A stretch of DNA of 64,000 nucleotides from SFFI01 sp964398655 (GCA_964398655.1 CAYNNG010000006.1:1-64000), one strand, 5' to 3'. Shown: positions 25,458-34,202, counted from the stretch's first letter. The notes: generated by a model from the sequence alone, not told the origin. A program made the numbers and translations.

Positions 25458-25592
25458 TGAAATTTCTTACAAATTTACAAGTAGCGGAAGGGGGTTAGAG
25501 TCCAAACCACCCACTACCTGCAGAAATGCCCAAGCTGTCCACCCACTACTTGCAAATGTGCAGGGCGACCTACCCATTAGCTGTAATTTTGC
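25458..25592. repeat. intergenic repeat cluster C, 31-32-bp phased
   Basis: One plus-strand copy at 25458-25487 (GAAATTTCTTACAAATTTAC, then AAGTAGCGG) and three minus-strand copies whose CCCA anchors lie at 25510, 25542 and 25573, 32 and 31 bp apart (CCACCCACTACTTGCAAATG is the cleanest). The last copy abuts the galE stop. The 313-bp spacer has no gene. Confidence 0.75.
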
Positions 25593-26615
25593 CTAGCTCT
25601 CGTAGCCGTTGGGGTTCTGCGACTGCCAGCGCCAGGCGTCTTCGCACATTTCTTCTAGGCCGGATTCGGCTTCCCAACCCAGGACTTCTTTGGCCTTGCG
25701 GGGGTCTGCGTAGCAGGTGGCGATATCGCCGGCCCGGCGGGGCTTGATTTCATAAGGAATTTCTTTGCCGGTGACCTTGCGGAAGGCCTTGACCATGTCT
25801 AGGACGGAGTAGCCTTGGCCCGTGCCCAGGTTGATGACCTCCAGGCCGGGGTCGGTAAAGATGTAGTTCAGGGCTTTGACGTGGCCCTTGGCCAGGTCAA
25901 CCACGTGGATGTAGTCGCGGACGCCGGTGCCGTCGGGTGTATCGTAGTCGTCACCGAAAATATTGAGGTGGTCCAATTTGCCCACGGCAACCTGGGTGAT
26001 GTAGGGGACGAGGTTATTGGGGATACCCTTGGGGTCTTCGCCGATCTGCCCGGACTTATGGGCGCCTACGGGGTTGAAGTAACGGAGTAGGACCACATCC
26101 CAGGCGGGGTTGGCGGTATGCAGATCGGTCATGATTTGTTCCATCATGGACTTGGTCCACCCGTAGGGGTTGGTGCACTGGCCCTTGGGATGGTTTTCGG
26201 TAATTGGCACAAACTGGGGATCACCATAGACGGTGGCGGAAGAGGAGAAGACAATCTTGCGCACGCCGGTTTCTTCCATGGCTTCCAAAAGAGATAGGGT
26301 TCCGGAAATGTTGTTCTGGTAGTAGCGCAGGGGCTGTTTGACGGACTCACCCACGGCCTTAAGGGCAGCGAAGTGAATGACCGCCTCAATTTGTTCTTCC
26401 TGCAGAACTTTTTTCAGCAGATCCTTGTCTAGGACGTCTCCCTCGTAGAATTTGACCTTCTGGCCGGTGAGTTTTTCTACCCGGTTGAGGGCCTCGCGGG
26501 AGGCATTGCAGAGATTGTCGTAGGCGACTACCTCATAGCCGCCAGCTTCCAGGAGTTCCAGAGCGGTGTGGCTGCCAATGTAGCCGGCACCGCCGGTTAA
26601 GAGGATTTTTTTCAT
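25593..26615 (-). CDS. galE: UDP-glucose 4-epimerase
   Basis: Interconverts UDP-galactose and UDP-glucose (and possibly the N-acetyl forms), 340 residues, cytosolic. NAD-binding GGAGYIG at 8-14; catalytic Ser124-Ser126 region (VFSSSATVYG), Tyr151 and Lys155 in YGWTK. It is the last gene of the glycan operon: in the GNB/LNB pathway it regenerates UDP-glucose so that galactose enters glycolysis as glucose 1-phosphate. ATG 26615 has GAAAGGAA upstream. A spacer of 164 bp separates it from the kinase. Confidence 0.95.
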   Translation of the reverse strand: MKKILLTGGAGYIGSHTALELLEAGGYEVVAYDNLCNASREALNRVEKLTGQKVKFYEGDVLDKDLLKKVLQEEQIEAVIHFAALKAVGESVKQPLRYYQNNISGTLSLLEAMEETGVRKIVFSSSATVYGDPQFVPITENHPKGQCTNPYGWTKSMMEQIMTDLHTANPAWDVVLLRYFNPVGAHKSGQIGEDPKGIPNNLVPYITQVAVGKLDHLNIFGDDYDTPDGTGVRDYIHVVDLAKGHVKALNYIFTDPGLEVINLGTGQGYSVLDMVKAFRKVTGKEIPYEIKPRRAGDIATCYADPRKAKEVLGWEAESGLEEMCEDAWRWQSQNPNGYES

Positions 26616-26779
26616 GTGTTCTTTTCCTTTCCTCGTGTCACAAGTTTTCCCGAGCCTGTGGGCGGAAAAACGGAGCTCGTATCTATTATAACGATCTAGC
26701 CTGGTCTGGTCTGGCTAAGTTGGAGCTTGTCTGACCCAGTGTGTTTTTGCCTGATCAAGCTAAATCCTGCCCGCCGCGC

Positions 26780-27904
26780 CTAAGCCTGTGCAGCGTACTG
26801 AGCGACGATCTCCTTCATTTGAGCCTCTTTGGCTTCCATGTCCGCGACCAGTTTGAACTGGGTGCGGGCCCGGTCCAGGTTGTGCTGGGGCCGCGCGATG
26901 AGGAAATACGTATCCCCTTCCAGGTAGTCTGTTAAGAACCGCATGCCGCACTCGTAGGTCATAGCCTTGGCCCCAAAGGGGAGATGGTCTAGCTCGGCGG
27001 GGGTGAGCTGCCCGGCTGCGCCTTCTAAGAAGCCCCGGGTGTAGGAGGAGAAAAGCCACAAGGAGAGCTGTACCAGGGAGAGGTCTTGCTCGTCCTCCAG
27101 GGCAGAAGAGGCGCCAAAACGGATGGAGTCGCCGTAGTCGTTGATGGACAGGCCCGGCATGATGGTGTCAAGGTCCACCACGCAGAGGGCTTGGCGGGTG
27201 GCTTTGTCGAAGAGCACGTTATTCAGCTTGGTGTCGTTGTGGGTAACCCGAAGGGGCAGAAGCTGCTGGTCCAGGATTTCCTTCATATAACGGGCAATCT
27301 CCTCATGTTCCAGCACAAAGTCAATTTCTGCTTGGCAGCCTTGGGCTCGACCCAAGGGGTCGGCTGCCAGGACTTGCTTGAAGTCTTCTAAGCGCTTCCA
27401 GGTGTCGTGAAAGTGGGGAATAGTCTCGTGCAGAGTTTCGGCGGGGTAGTCGGCGAGCAGGTTTTGGAACTGACCAAAAGCTAGGCCAGATTGATAGAGG
27501 TCTTCGCTGGTGTCCACCTGCTGCAGGCAGAGGGTGTCCTCAATAAAGAGGTAGACTCGCCAATATTCTCCCTCACTATCAATATAGTAGGACTGACCGG
27601 CCTGAGTTTTAAAGACGCTCAAGGCTTCGCGGTTGGGATCCCCGCCTCTTTCCCGGATGTTCTTGCCCAGAAAGCGCGTAACTCCGACGATGTTTTCCAT
27701 GAGTTCCACCGGCTGGGAGAAGACCTCTTGGTTGATACGCTGGAAAATAAAGTGCTGGAAACCCTCCTGCGTAGGGCTGACCCTGATTTCCAGGGTATCG
27801 TTGATGTGTCCCACCACATTAGACTTGCAGCTTTCCACTTGTACGGGGCCGAAGAAGGCCTCGACGACTTCGGCCACGAGCTCGGGGCTGATTGTTTTTT
27901 TCAC
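26780..27904 (-). CDS. nahK: N-acetylhexosamine 1-kinase
   Basis: Phosphorylates GlcNAc or GalNAc at C1, in the aminoglycoside-phosphotransferase fold; 374 residues (the Bifidobacterium enzyme has 359). Catalytic loop THNDTKLNNVLFD at about 221-233 and metal-binding DLDT at 244-247. GTG 27904 is chosen because TTGAGGAG lies 10 bp upstream and the conserved region starts there; the longer frame to ATG 27970 has no ribosome site. It acts on the N-acetylhexosamine left when the phosphorylase upstream splits its disaccharide. Confidence 0.9.
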   Translation of the reverse strand: MKKTISPELVAEVVEAFFGPVQVESCKSNVVGHINDTLEIRVSPTQEGFQHFIFQRINQEVFSQPVELMENIVGVTRFLGKNIRERGGDPNREALSVFKTQAGQSYYIDSEGEYWRVYLFIEDTLCLQQVDTSEDLYQSGLAFGQFQNLLADYPAETLHETIPHFHDTWKRLEDFKQVLAADPLGRAQGCQAEIDFVLEHEEIARYMKEILDQQLLPLRVTHNDTKLNNVLFDKATRQALCVVDLDTIMPGLSINDYGDSIRFGASSALEDEQDLSLVQLSLWLFSSYTRGFLEGAAGQLTPAELDHLPFGAKAMTYECGMRFLTDYLEGDTYFLIARPQHNLDRARTQFKLVADMEAKEAQMKEIVAQYAAQA

Positions 27905-27949
27905 GATAACTGACTCCTCAATTCTTAGATTAGAGTTTAAAACTAGGCA

Positions 27950-27976
27950 TAGGACGTGCGGGAGACGCACGTCCTA
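27950..27976 (-). terminator. hairpin between the small membrane gene and nahK
   Basis: TAGGACGTGCG (27950-27960) pairs with CGCACGTCCTA (27966-27976) over GGAGA. Only AGTTTTAAAC follows on the minus strand, so it is more likely a processing or attenuation stem that sets lower kinase/epimerase expression than a full stop. Confidence 0.55.
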
Positions 27977-28010
27977 GTTATTAGTTGGGCTTAGGTTTAA
28001 GGTGGGTGCC

Positions 28011-28190
28011 TTATTGGTAGCGCCGGTTATAAAACCAAAGTACGACAATTAAAAGCGCGAGCGAGATAAATTGCAAGCCCAGGCCGCCATAACCTGTGCG
28101 CTTTAGCCCCACAAACTGCAGCACCACGCCTAGGATAAAGAGGAGGGTCAATCCTAAATTGGCTAATTTTTTCTTGGCGTAAAAGTCCAT
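28011..28190 (-). CDS. 59-residue two-helix membrane protein in the glycan operon
   Basis: Too short for most ORF cut-offs. It reads MDFYAKKKLANLG, a first helix (about 13-27, LTLLFILGVVLQFVG), a loop KRTGYGGLG, a second helix (about 39-54, LQFISLALLIVVLWF) and YNRRYQ. It begins 3 bp after the phosphorylase stop with AGGCAGGTAGG as ribosome site, so it is translated with that gene. It resembles small uncharacterised membrane proteins found beside GH112 phosphorylases in Bacillota (possibly DUF6903, from memory). Function unknown. Confidence 0.75.
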   Translation of the reverse strand: MDFYAKKKLANLGLTLLFILGVVLQFVGLKRTGYGGLGLQFISLALLIVVLWFYNRRYQ

Positions 28191-28193
28191 CGC

Positions 28194-30389
28194 CTACCTG
28201 CCTTCCTCATCTTTAAGCCAGACCAGGCCGGCACCCGGCAGGGTCAGCTCTTGAGCCTGGCCGCGTCCGTCATAGACCAGGCTGGTTAACTGGTCGGCAG
28301 AGTTGTTGATTACACAGTATTCCCCGCGCGAGGGATAGGCATTAACTTCCAAACGGTCGTCTTGGGCAAAATACCGCTCCAGCTCAGCCTCTTTATGGCT
28401 GGCATAGGCAATAGCCCGCTTGAGCAGCCGGGTGTTTTGTGCCGAGTAGGGGAGGCCTGCAAAATAGACTGCCCGGCCTTGGCCAAAGTCGTGGCTGGCC
28501 AGGTGGACCTCCTGGTTGGCATAGGCAATAATTTTGGTCTCTGCGCTGAGCGCGTAGACATTGCCTGTGGTTTCACCAAAGTCCAAGGGTTCGTGGACAT
28601 CTGCCGTGATAAAGTGCTGGTCCACCGGCTGGTCAAAATACTTGTCAGTAGATTGGGAGAAACCCACTTCTTTATCTACGCCCAGGACATCTGCCAGTTG
28701 GAAGAAGCGGCCCTGGGCTTGGACGGCGGAGGGTTCGCCAATGCCGATAAAGCCGCCGCCCTGGTAGACGAACTGCCGCAGCCGGGTCACGACTTCTGGA
28801 TCCAGGAAGTTCTCTGCTCCGGAGAAGGCGGTATAGGCATCTCCCATGTTGATAATCACATCCAGGTCGGGATCAAGACCGGCTTTGACATCCTCAAAGT
28901 TGATAAAGCTGACCTCTACGTCCATGCCGGACAGGGCTTCTAGGACGCCCAGGTAGGAGTAGCAGAGTTTATACCATTTGCCGTGGGCCACAATATGCGA
29001 CCCCCAGCTGCGGAGCTTGCCCCAGGAGTTGAGCACGGCCACCTTGGCCATCTGGCGAGGCTGGGTATTTTCAATGCGGGCCAGGATATCCCGGTATTCA
29101 TTGGCCAAGTCTTCAATGTAATTTATAAAGCTGGGGAACTTGTAGGCCAGAGAGAGATAACCCCCATAGCCGATACGTTCCAAAGGTTCCCGCATCAGGG
29201 CCCGGCGGGCCTTGGCCCAGTTATCCTTGGCTTCTGCCAGGATGGCTTCATCGTTGCCTTCAAAGAAGGTGTCAGGGAAGAAGTAGGGTAGGAAACGACC
29301 CTCGTGTATAGGAGCCTCAATGCTGGAGATCAGGCGCAGGGTGACCCCATCTCCCACGGAACCTACCACCCCGTCCAGGCCAATTTCCGAGAAGTAGGGG
29401 CCCCAAGGCTCCACCCCAATCCAGTGGTCGCCCAGGAACATGATGGCCTTCTTGTTGTACTTATGGACCAGGTCAACGAGGCGCTTAGCGTGTTGGGCGA
29501 CAAAGCGGGCGGTAAAGTCTTGGTAGTCTCGGAAGGCCTGGCTGGGCACCCGGAAATTGCAGTTATAGTAACCTTCATCCACAAAGTCTTCAGGGGTCAG
29601 GCGGTAACCATAGGCGCGCTCAAAATCTTCAATGGCTTTGGGAGAAACCGCGTTGGTATAACCGTACCAGTCTACATATTTCTCCTTACCCTCCTGGTCA
29701 AATACCAGGGAGAACTGGTAGAAGAAGGTGGTGAAACGGACGAAGTCTACCTTAGGATTGGCTTTCAGCCAGTCTTCCAAGGCTGCTTCCACATACTGCT
29801 CCGACTCGGGATAGCGGATATCAAAGGGGATATGCTTCTCTACGTCCTCACCCCAGTCGTTGGTCAGGTAGTTGTACATCTGGACAGGGTCCCAAATGCC
29901 GTAAGCCAGGAAGCTGACACTGTAGACGTGGAAGGGCTCGGTCTGGATGACCGCGATATTGTGGTCGCGGTCGATTTCCCACAAGGCGGTGTCTAAAACC
30001 TCACCGGTCGTACGGTCCCTGACCTCCCACCACTTTTTAGGATCGTGGTCGTAGTCGGGGGTAATTTGCTTCGCAAAATAGCCGGACATGAAAGAGATTT
30101 TTGTCTCCTTCCCTGTCGCGGTGACAAAGTCCGAAGACAAGTAATAGCGGGAGGCTTCAAAGAGATGCTTAGCAGCAAAGGCATTGTGGCCGCGGGCCGT
30201 AAAATATTTGCCGTAGACCATGACGCCGTCCAGGTCTTTGACTTCTTCCGGCAGTTCTGTGCCGTCAGAGTCCCGGATGGCGTCCGCGCCCAGGCGGTCG
30301 AGCATTTCCAAGGTTTCCTGATAGAAGTTTTCTTCGCCCGGCAGGGTTAAATGTCCTCTAGTTTTTTGCGGCTTGCTTTGTTTTTCCAT
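28194..30389 (-). CDS. gnpA: GH112 1,3-beta-galactosyl-N-acetylhexosamine phosphorylase
   Basis: Cleaves galacto-N-biose or lacto-N-biose I with phosphate to galactose 1-phosphate and an N-acetylhexosamine, in the cytosol. It has 731 residues (Bifidobacterium enzyme 751) and close agreement along its length: RFTTFFYQF, FLGDHWIG, EGRFLPYFFPDTF, ILNSWGKLRSW-type VLNSWGKLRSWGS. Asp321 in FLGDHWIG corresponds to the catalytic acid. GH112 also includes galactosyl-rhamnose phosphorylases; the adjacent N-acetylhexosamine kinase favours the GNB/LNB activity. ATG 30389 follows GAGGAAG; the ORF extends 18 codons further without a ribosome site. Confidence 0.93.
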   Translation of the reverse strand: MEKQSKPQKTRGHLTLPGEENFYQETLEMLDRLGADAIRDSDGTELPEEVKDLDGVMVYGKYFTARGHNAFAAKHLFEASRYYLSSDFVTATGKETKISFMSGYFAKQITPDYDHDPKKWWEVRDRTTGEVLDTALWEIDRDHNIAVIQTEPFHVYSVSFLAYGIWDPVQMYNYLTNDWGEDVEKHIPFDIRYPESEQYVEAALEDWLKANPKVDFVRFTTFFYQFSLVFDQEGKEKYVDWYGYTNAVSPKAIEDFERAYGYRLTPEDFVDEGYYNCNFRVPSQAFRDYQDFTARFVAQHAKRLVDLVHKYNKKAIMFLGDHWIGVEPWGPYFSEIGLDGVVGSVGDGVTLRLISSIEAPIHEGRFLPYFFPDTFFEGNDEAILAEAKDNWAKARRALMREPLERIGYGGYLSLAYKFPSFINYIEDLANEYRDILARIENTQPRQMAKVAVLNSWGKLRSWGSHIVAHGKWYKLCYSYLGVLEALSGMDVEVSFINFEDVKAGLDPDLDVIINMGDAYTAFSGAENFLDPEVVTRLRQFVYQGGGFIGIGEPSAVQAQGRFFQLADVLGVDKEVGFSQSTDKYFDQPVDQHFITADVHEPLDFGETTGNVYALSAETKIIAYANQEVHLASHDFGQGRAVYFAGLPYSAQNTRLLKRAIAYASHKEAELERYFAQDDRLEVNAYPSRGEYCVINNSADQLTSLVYDGRGQAQELTLPGAGLVWLKDEEGR

Positions 30390-30511
30390 ATGTACTTCCT
30401 CTTGTCTGTGTTCTATGCAATTAGTCTGGTTTGTGTTCTGCATGATTGACCATAGCTATGGCCTGCATACTTAGCTAAAACAGTGTTCTGCTTAATAAGC
30501 GCTTCGATAAC

Positions 30512-31369
30512 TTAGCCCTTATCGCCGCCCACCATCATACCTTCAGTGAGCTGCTTTTGAACTAGGATATACAAAAGCAAGGTAGGCAGCATCACCAGGA
30601 CCAGACCTGCATAGAGGCGGCCATAGTTGGCTGCGGACCGCGAGGCCTGCTGCAGGTTGATGAGGCCGACCGGCAGGGTCTTCAGCTTTTTATCCGTGAG
30701 CAGGGTCAGGGACAAAATGTATTCATTCCAGAAAGAAAGAAAATTAAACAGGATCACCGTAATGACGGCAGGCTTGGCCATAGGGATGATGATGCGCAGC
30801 ATGGTCATGAAGTAACCTGCCCCATCGATATAGGCTGCCTCTTCGTAGGATTTGGAAATGGCGGAGAAATAGTTGGCCAGGAGATAAACCGTGAAGGGTA
30901 CAGCTGTGGCAGCATAAATCAGGGCCAAGATAAAGCGGTTATTGAGGAAGAAAGTGACCTTAAAACTGCGGTTGAGGTTCAAGAGGATCATGAAGATGGG
31001 AATTACGATATAGGAAAGATTAATAAAAAGTCCCGCCTTCATAAGGGTCTGCAAAAAGCGCTTGCCGCGAAAGTCCATGCGGGCCAGGATGTAGGCGCAG
31101 GGCAGGGCGATCAGCAGGAGGATAGCGAGTGCTAGGGCCGTGACGATCACGGAATTGATTAGGTAGGTACCCATGTTGGCCTCGTTCCAGGCTTCGGCAA
31201 AGTTTTGCCAGTAGAAGCCCTGCGGGAAGGCCCAAGGGTTGCCGTAAAATTCCGCGTTCTCCTTGAAGGAGGCCAGAAAAACCCAGACCACAGGCAGGAG
31301 GATGGATAAGGCCGCCAACCCTAAGACCAGGTAAACGAAGAACTTGTAGAGTTTAGTCTCTTTATTCAT
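30512..31369 (-). CDS. carbohydrate ABC transporter permease (MalG type)
   Basis: Inner-membrane permease of 285 residues with six predicted helices. The EAA loop that docks the ATPase reads EEAAYIDGAGYFMTMLRIIIPMAKP (about 182-206). ATG 31369 has TTAGGAGG upstream, 9 bp after the partner permease. Together with the next two genes it forms a CUT1-type importer, most likely for the disaccharide split by the GH112 enzyme. No ATPase gene is in the operon, so a shared MsmK-type ATPase is expected elsewhere. Confidence 0.92.
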   Translation of the reverse strand: MNKETKLYKFFVYLVLGLAALSILLPVVWVFLASFKENAEFYGNPWAFPQGFYWQNFAEAWNEANMGTYLINSVIVTALALAILLLIALPCAYILARMDFRGKRFLQTLMKAGLFINLSYIVIPIFMILLNLNRSFKVTFFLNNRFILALIYAATAVPFTVYLLANYFSAISKSYEEAAYIDGAGYFMTMLRIIIPMAKPAVITVILFNFLSFWNEYILSLTLLTDKKLKTLPVGLINLQQASRSAANYGRLYAGLVLVMLPTLLLYILVQKQLTEGMMVGGDKG

Positions 31370-31378
31370 GCCGGCCTC

Positions 31379-32272
31379 CTAATACTGGATAATATCTCGC
31401 TTGGTGGCCCTATAAATAATGGCTGATAAGGCAAAGGAGAAGAGGAAAACCACCACGCCAATCGCGAGGCCATAGCCAAAGTTGGAATTGTTATAGGCTT
31501 CCAAATACTGGTAGTTGAGCAGGGTCATGGAGGCCCCGTTGGGACCGCCGTCGGTCAGGGCCTTGACCAGCTGGAAGGATATATTGATGTTGGAGATGAC
31601 ATAGAAGGTCAGCGTAGTGCGGACCGTCTGCCAGGAGAGGGGCAGGGTGATGGAGAAGAATTGCCGCAGGCGGCCGGCGCCATCCAGCTTGGCCGCTTCA
31701 TAGAGATGCTCGGGAATCTGGGCCATAGTGGACATATACATGACCATGTAATAGCCCACAGCCTGCCAAATCATGGCGAAGGCGATGGAGTAGGTAACCA
31801 GGCCCGACTGCCCAGTGAAGGCAATATTTTGCCAAGTTTCCGGTTTCAAGAGGCGCCCCAAGCCATTGAGCAGGCCGCTGTCCATCCCGTAGATACTGGA
31901 GAAGATAGAAGCAACTACCGCAATGGAGAGAATATTGGGGATATATAGAATAATGCGGAAAAAGTTTTTTCCGCGGAAGTTGCCGCGGGTCAGAATGGCC
32001 CCAAAGATTACCGCCAGGAACATGGTGATAATCGTCACAAATACGATTAGGAAAACTGTGTTTTGAAAGGCCTTGATAAATTTGGGGTCTGCGAAAAGCT
32101 TTTGGAAATTAGCCAAGCCCACAAAAGTCTTCTTGCCAGATAAGCCGCCGGTTTTGTAAAGACTTTCCTTAAAAACCGTAAGCGTGGGGTAAATCATAAA
32201 GATGATATAGAGTACGAAGGCGGGTAAGAGTCCCAATACAATAAAGCGCTTCTTCGCGGGACTATTTTTCAT
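31379..32272 (-). CDS. carbohydrate ABC transporter permease (MalF type)
   Basis: Second CUT1 permease, 297 residues, six helices, with EAA loop EHLYEAAKLDGAGRLRQFFSITLPL around 192-216. The second of two close ATGs (32272) is preferred because AAGGAG lies at correct spacing only for it. Between this gene and the binding-protein gene is a 98-bp spacer with a GC-rich inverted repeat (CCCGGCCGGGG-like) that may damp transcription after the highly needed binding protein. Confidence 0.92.
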   Translation of the reverse strand: MKNSPAKKRFIVLGLLPAFVLYIIFMIYPTLTVFKESLYKTGGLSGKKTFVGLANFQKLFADPKFIKAFQNTVFLIVFVTIITMFLAVIFGAILTRGNFRGKNFFRIILYIPNILSIAVVASIFSSIYGMDSGLLNGLGRLLKPETWQNIAFTGQSGLVTYSIAFAMIWQAVGYYMVMYMSTMAQIPEHLYEAAKLDGAGRLRQFFSITLPLSWQTVRTTLTFYVISNINISFQLVKALTDGGPNGASMTLLNYQYLEAYNNSNFGYGLAIGVVVFLFSFALSAIIYRATKRDIIQY

Positions 32273-32370
32273 ACGCATCTCCTTCTCTTAAAAACAGCCC
32301 GGCCGGGGCAGGGCCCCGGCCGGGATCCAAACCAGGAGGCAATTTCCTCCTAAGTTACTTGAGTGAGAGC

Positions 32371-33717
32371 TTATTCTGTTTTGGGATTGGCGTCCGCGAT
32401 CTGCTGAACCGCATCCACTACACCGGCCTGCCAGTCTTCGACAGAGAGCTCGCCGTTGGCGACGGAATCCACGGCCTGGTAGAGGGCATCGGTGACACTT
32501 ACGCCTTCCACAGAATTTTCTACGGACTGGAAGCCGCCCATGGCAGCCTTGGCGCCGTCTTCATAAATGGAGTAGAAGAGCTTTTGTTCTTCGTCCTTCA
32601 GGAATTCTTCTGCGCCTAAGATGGGCTGTACGCCGCCCTTATTTTCAATGAAAGCCTTAACAGCTTCATCGGAGTAGAGGTAGGCGATAAAGGTCTTGGC
32701 CAGTTCGGGTACTTCCGTATCCTTGCTGACGAAGGCTTGCTCAAAGAAGGTGAAGGCATAGCGGTCGCCATCTTTTTCCAGGGCGGGCAGAGGCATAAAG
32801 CCCCATTCAAAACCTTCCGCGGCCTGGTCTTTAGCATCGGCCATTTCACCGACTACCCAGGTGCCGTTGGGCATAAAGAGGGCTTCGTTGGTCATGATAT
32901 AAAGCTGGTTCTGGGTGAAAGCATCACCGTTGGCATTAGCTACGGTTGAGGGATGGATGTAGGCTAAAATCTTGCCCAGGGTTTCGAACATGGGAGTGGC
33001 TTCTTCCTTCCAGGCATCTACGTCATAGGCCATCAGCTTGGTGTAGAGCTCTGGGCCGCCCACTTCGTTGAGCAGGGAGGGAATGAAGGAATCCATGTAG
33101 CCGGCGGTAGGATAGGTAAATAGGGCGATGCCGTCTTCCTTAGCGGTTTCGCCTAAGGCCAGGAAATCTTCCATAGTGGCTGGCAGGTCATATTTGCCGT
33201 CTTCCCCAAAGAGAGCCTTGTTGTAGAAGAGGCCGGTGGGAGAGTAGAAGAGCGGAGCGAGGTAGGTCTTACCGTCGCCGTAGGGGTTGGTCATGGCCGT
33301 ATCGGTGAAACCAGGGATAAGTTTATCCTTTACCGTTTCTTCTTCGCCAGGAACCTGCATGTCTAGGACATCGGTGAGATCCAGCAGCATTTCTTCCTTG
33401 ATCATGGTCTCAGTCAGACCAGTTTCCTGGCCAATAGAGTTGTAAATGACGTCAGGGGCGTTGCCGGCCTGGATCTCCGGGCGGATAACATCGTAAATGT
33501 TCTTTTCGAAGGTGGCTTCGACGGTGGCACCAGTCAGTTCTTCAAAACCTTTAATGACAGCCTTCCAGCCGTCGGTACCGTAGCCGCCGTCCAGGCCTGC
33601 TACTCGCAGGGTCTGGCCTTCAAAGGGCTTGTCTTCTGCCGCTACGCTGAACGTAGGCGCGACGATCAAGCCGAGCAGCATTACGAGTGCGAGCACGAGT
33701 GAGAGTGTTCTTTTCAT
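32371..33717 (-). CDS. sugar ABC transporter substrate-binding protein
   Basis: Extracellular solute-binding protein, family 1, 448 residues. Signal peptide residues 1-26 (MKRTLSLVLALVMLLGLIV, cleavage near SVAA-ED). Unlike most binding proteins of Gram-positive bacteria there is no lipobox Cys, so how it stays at the cell surface is unclear. The mature part has the usual two-lobe features (ALFMPNGTWVVGEM, AYLYSDEAVKAFIENKGGVQPI). ATG 33717 follows GGAGGT. First gene of the glycan operon. Confidence 0.92.
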   Translation of the reverse strand: MKRTLSLVLALVMLLGLIVAPTFSVAAEDKPFEGQTLRVAGLDGGYGTDGWKAVIKGFEELTGATVEATFEKNIYDVIRPEIQAGNAPDVIYNSIGQETGLTETMIKEEMLLDLTDVLDMQVPGEEETVKDKLIPGFTDTAMTNPYGDGKTYLAPLFYSPTGLFYNKALFGEDGKYDLPATMEDFLALGETAKEDGIALFTYPTAGYMDSFIPSLLNEVGGPELYTKLMAYDVDAWKEEATPMFETLGKILAYIHPSTVANANGDAFTQNQLYIMTNEALFMPNGTWVVGEMADAKDQAAEGFEWGFMPLPALEKDGDRYAFTFFEQAFVSKDTEVPELAKTFIAYLYSDEAVKAFIENKGGVQPILGAEEFLKDEEQKLFYSIYEDGAKAAMGGFQSVENSVEGVSVTDALYQAVDSVANGELSVEDWQAGVVDAVQQIADANPKTE

Positions 33718-33758
33718 TTGCATTACCTCCAAATAATCTTGAATTGGAACTAATGCAC

Positions 33759-33764
33759 ATTATA
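33759..33764 (-). promoter_or_regulatory. -10 element of the glycan operon promoter
   Basis: The minus strand reads TTGGTTATAATGTGC, giving TATAAT 42 bp before the binding-protein start. No good -35 is seen at 17 bp (AAGCAT), so activation or an extended element may be needed. Confidence 0.5.
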
Positions 33765-33860
33765 ACCAATATGCCGAGAAAATGCTTGCAGATATTTAGC
33801 GTTATGCCGGGGGTGGTAACAAGTAAGTTCAACATCAATGGGAGGCTGTCCATGAACATA

Positions 33861-34118
33861 CATATTTGCCAGTAGTGGGTGGCCAGAGGGCGAATCTACT
33901 TCGGATTTCCGGATTCTCCGACAAAATTGCAGCTAATGGGTGGGCCGCCCTGCACATTTGCAAGTTGCGGAAGGTCAGCTAGAGCAATTCTGCAGGTAGT
34001 GGGTGGTTTATCCTCTAGCCCCCTTCCACTATTTGCAAATTTGTCCGGATGCCAAGAAAACTGAAAGAGTGGGTGGTTTATCCTCTAACCCCCTTCCACT
34101 ACTTGCATATGTGTCCGC
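33861..34118. repeat. intergenic repeat cluster D (densest)
   Basis: Six to seven copies: plus-strand at 33861-33883, 33918-33945, 33951-33973 and 33981-34007; minus-strand at 34021-34048 and 34091-34118. The block GTGGGTGGTTTATCCTCTA plus the inverted copy after it is itself duplicated with a 70-bp period (33999 and 34069). Plus-strand anchors are 61, 30 and 33 bp apart. Confidence 0.75.
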
Positions 34119-34202
34119 ACCCCCAAGTTGGATGAACTGTGTGGGAAAGAGGGATCTGGAGGTAAAAAGTGAGAATTCAGTTGCTCACTTGTCCCTGCTT
34201 AC

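Noticed and set aside
19218..25592. Repeat clusters as CRISPR arrays
   Set aside because: Copies vary in sequence, occur in both orientations, leave only about 6-9 bp between them, and there are no cas genes.
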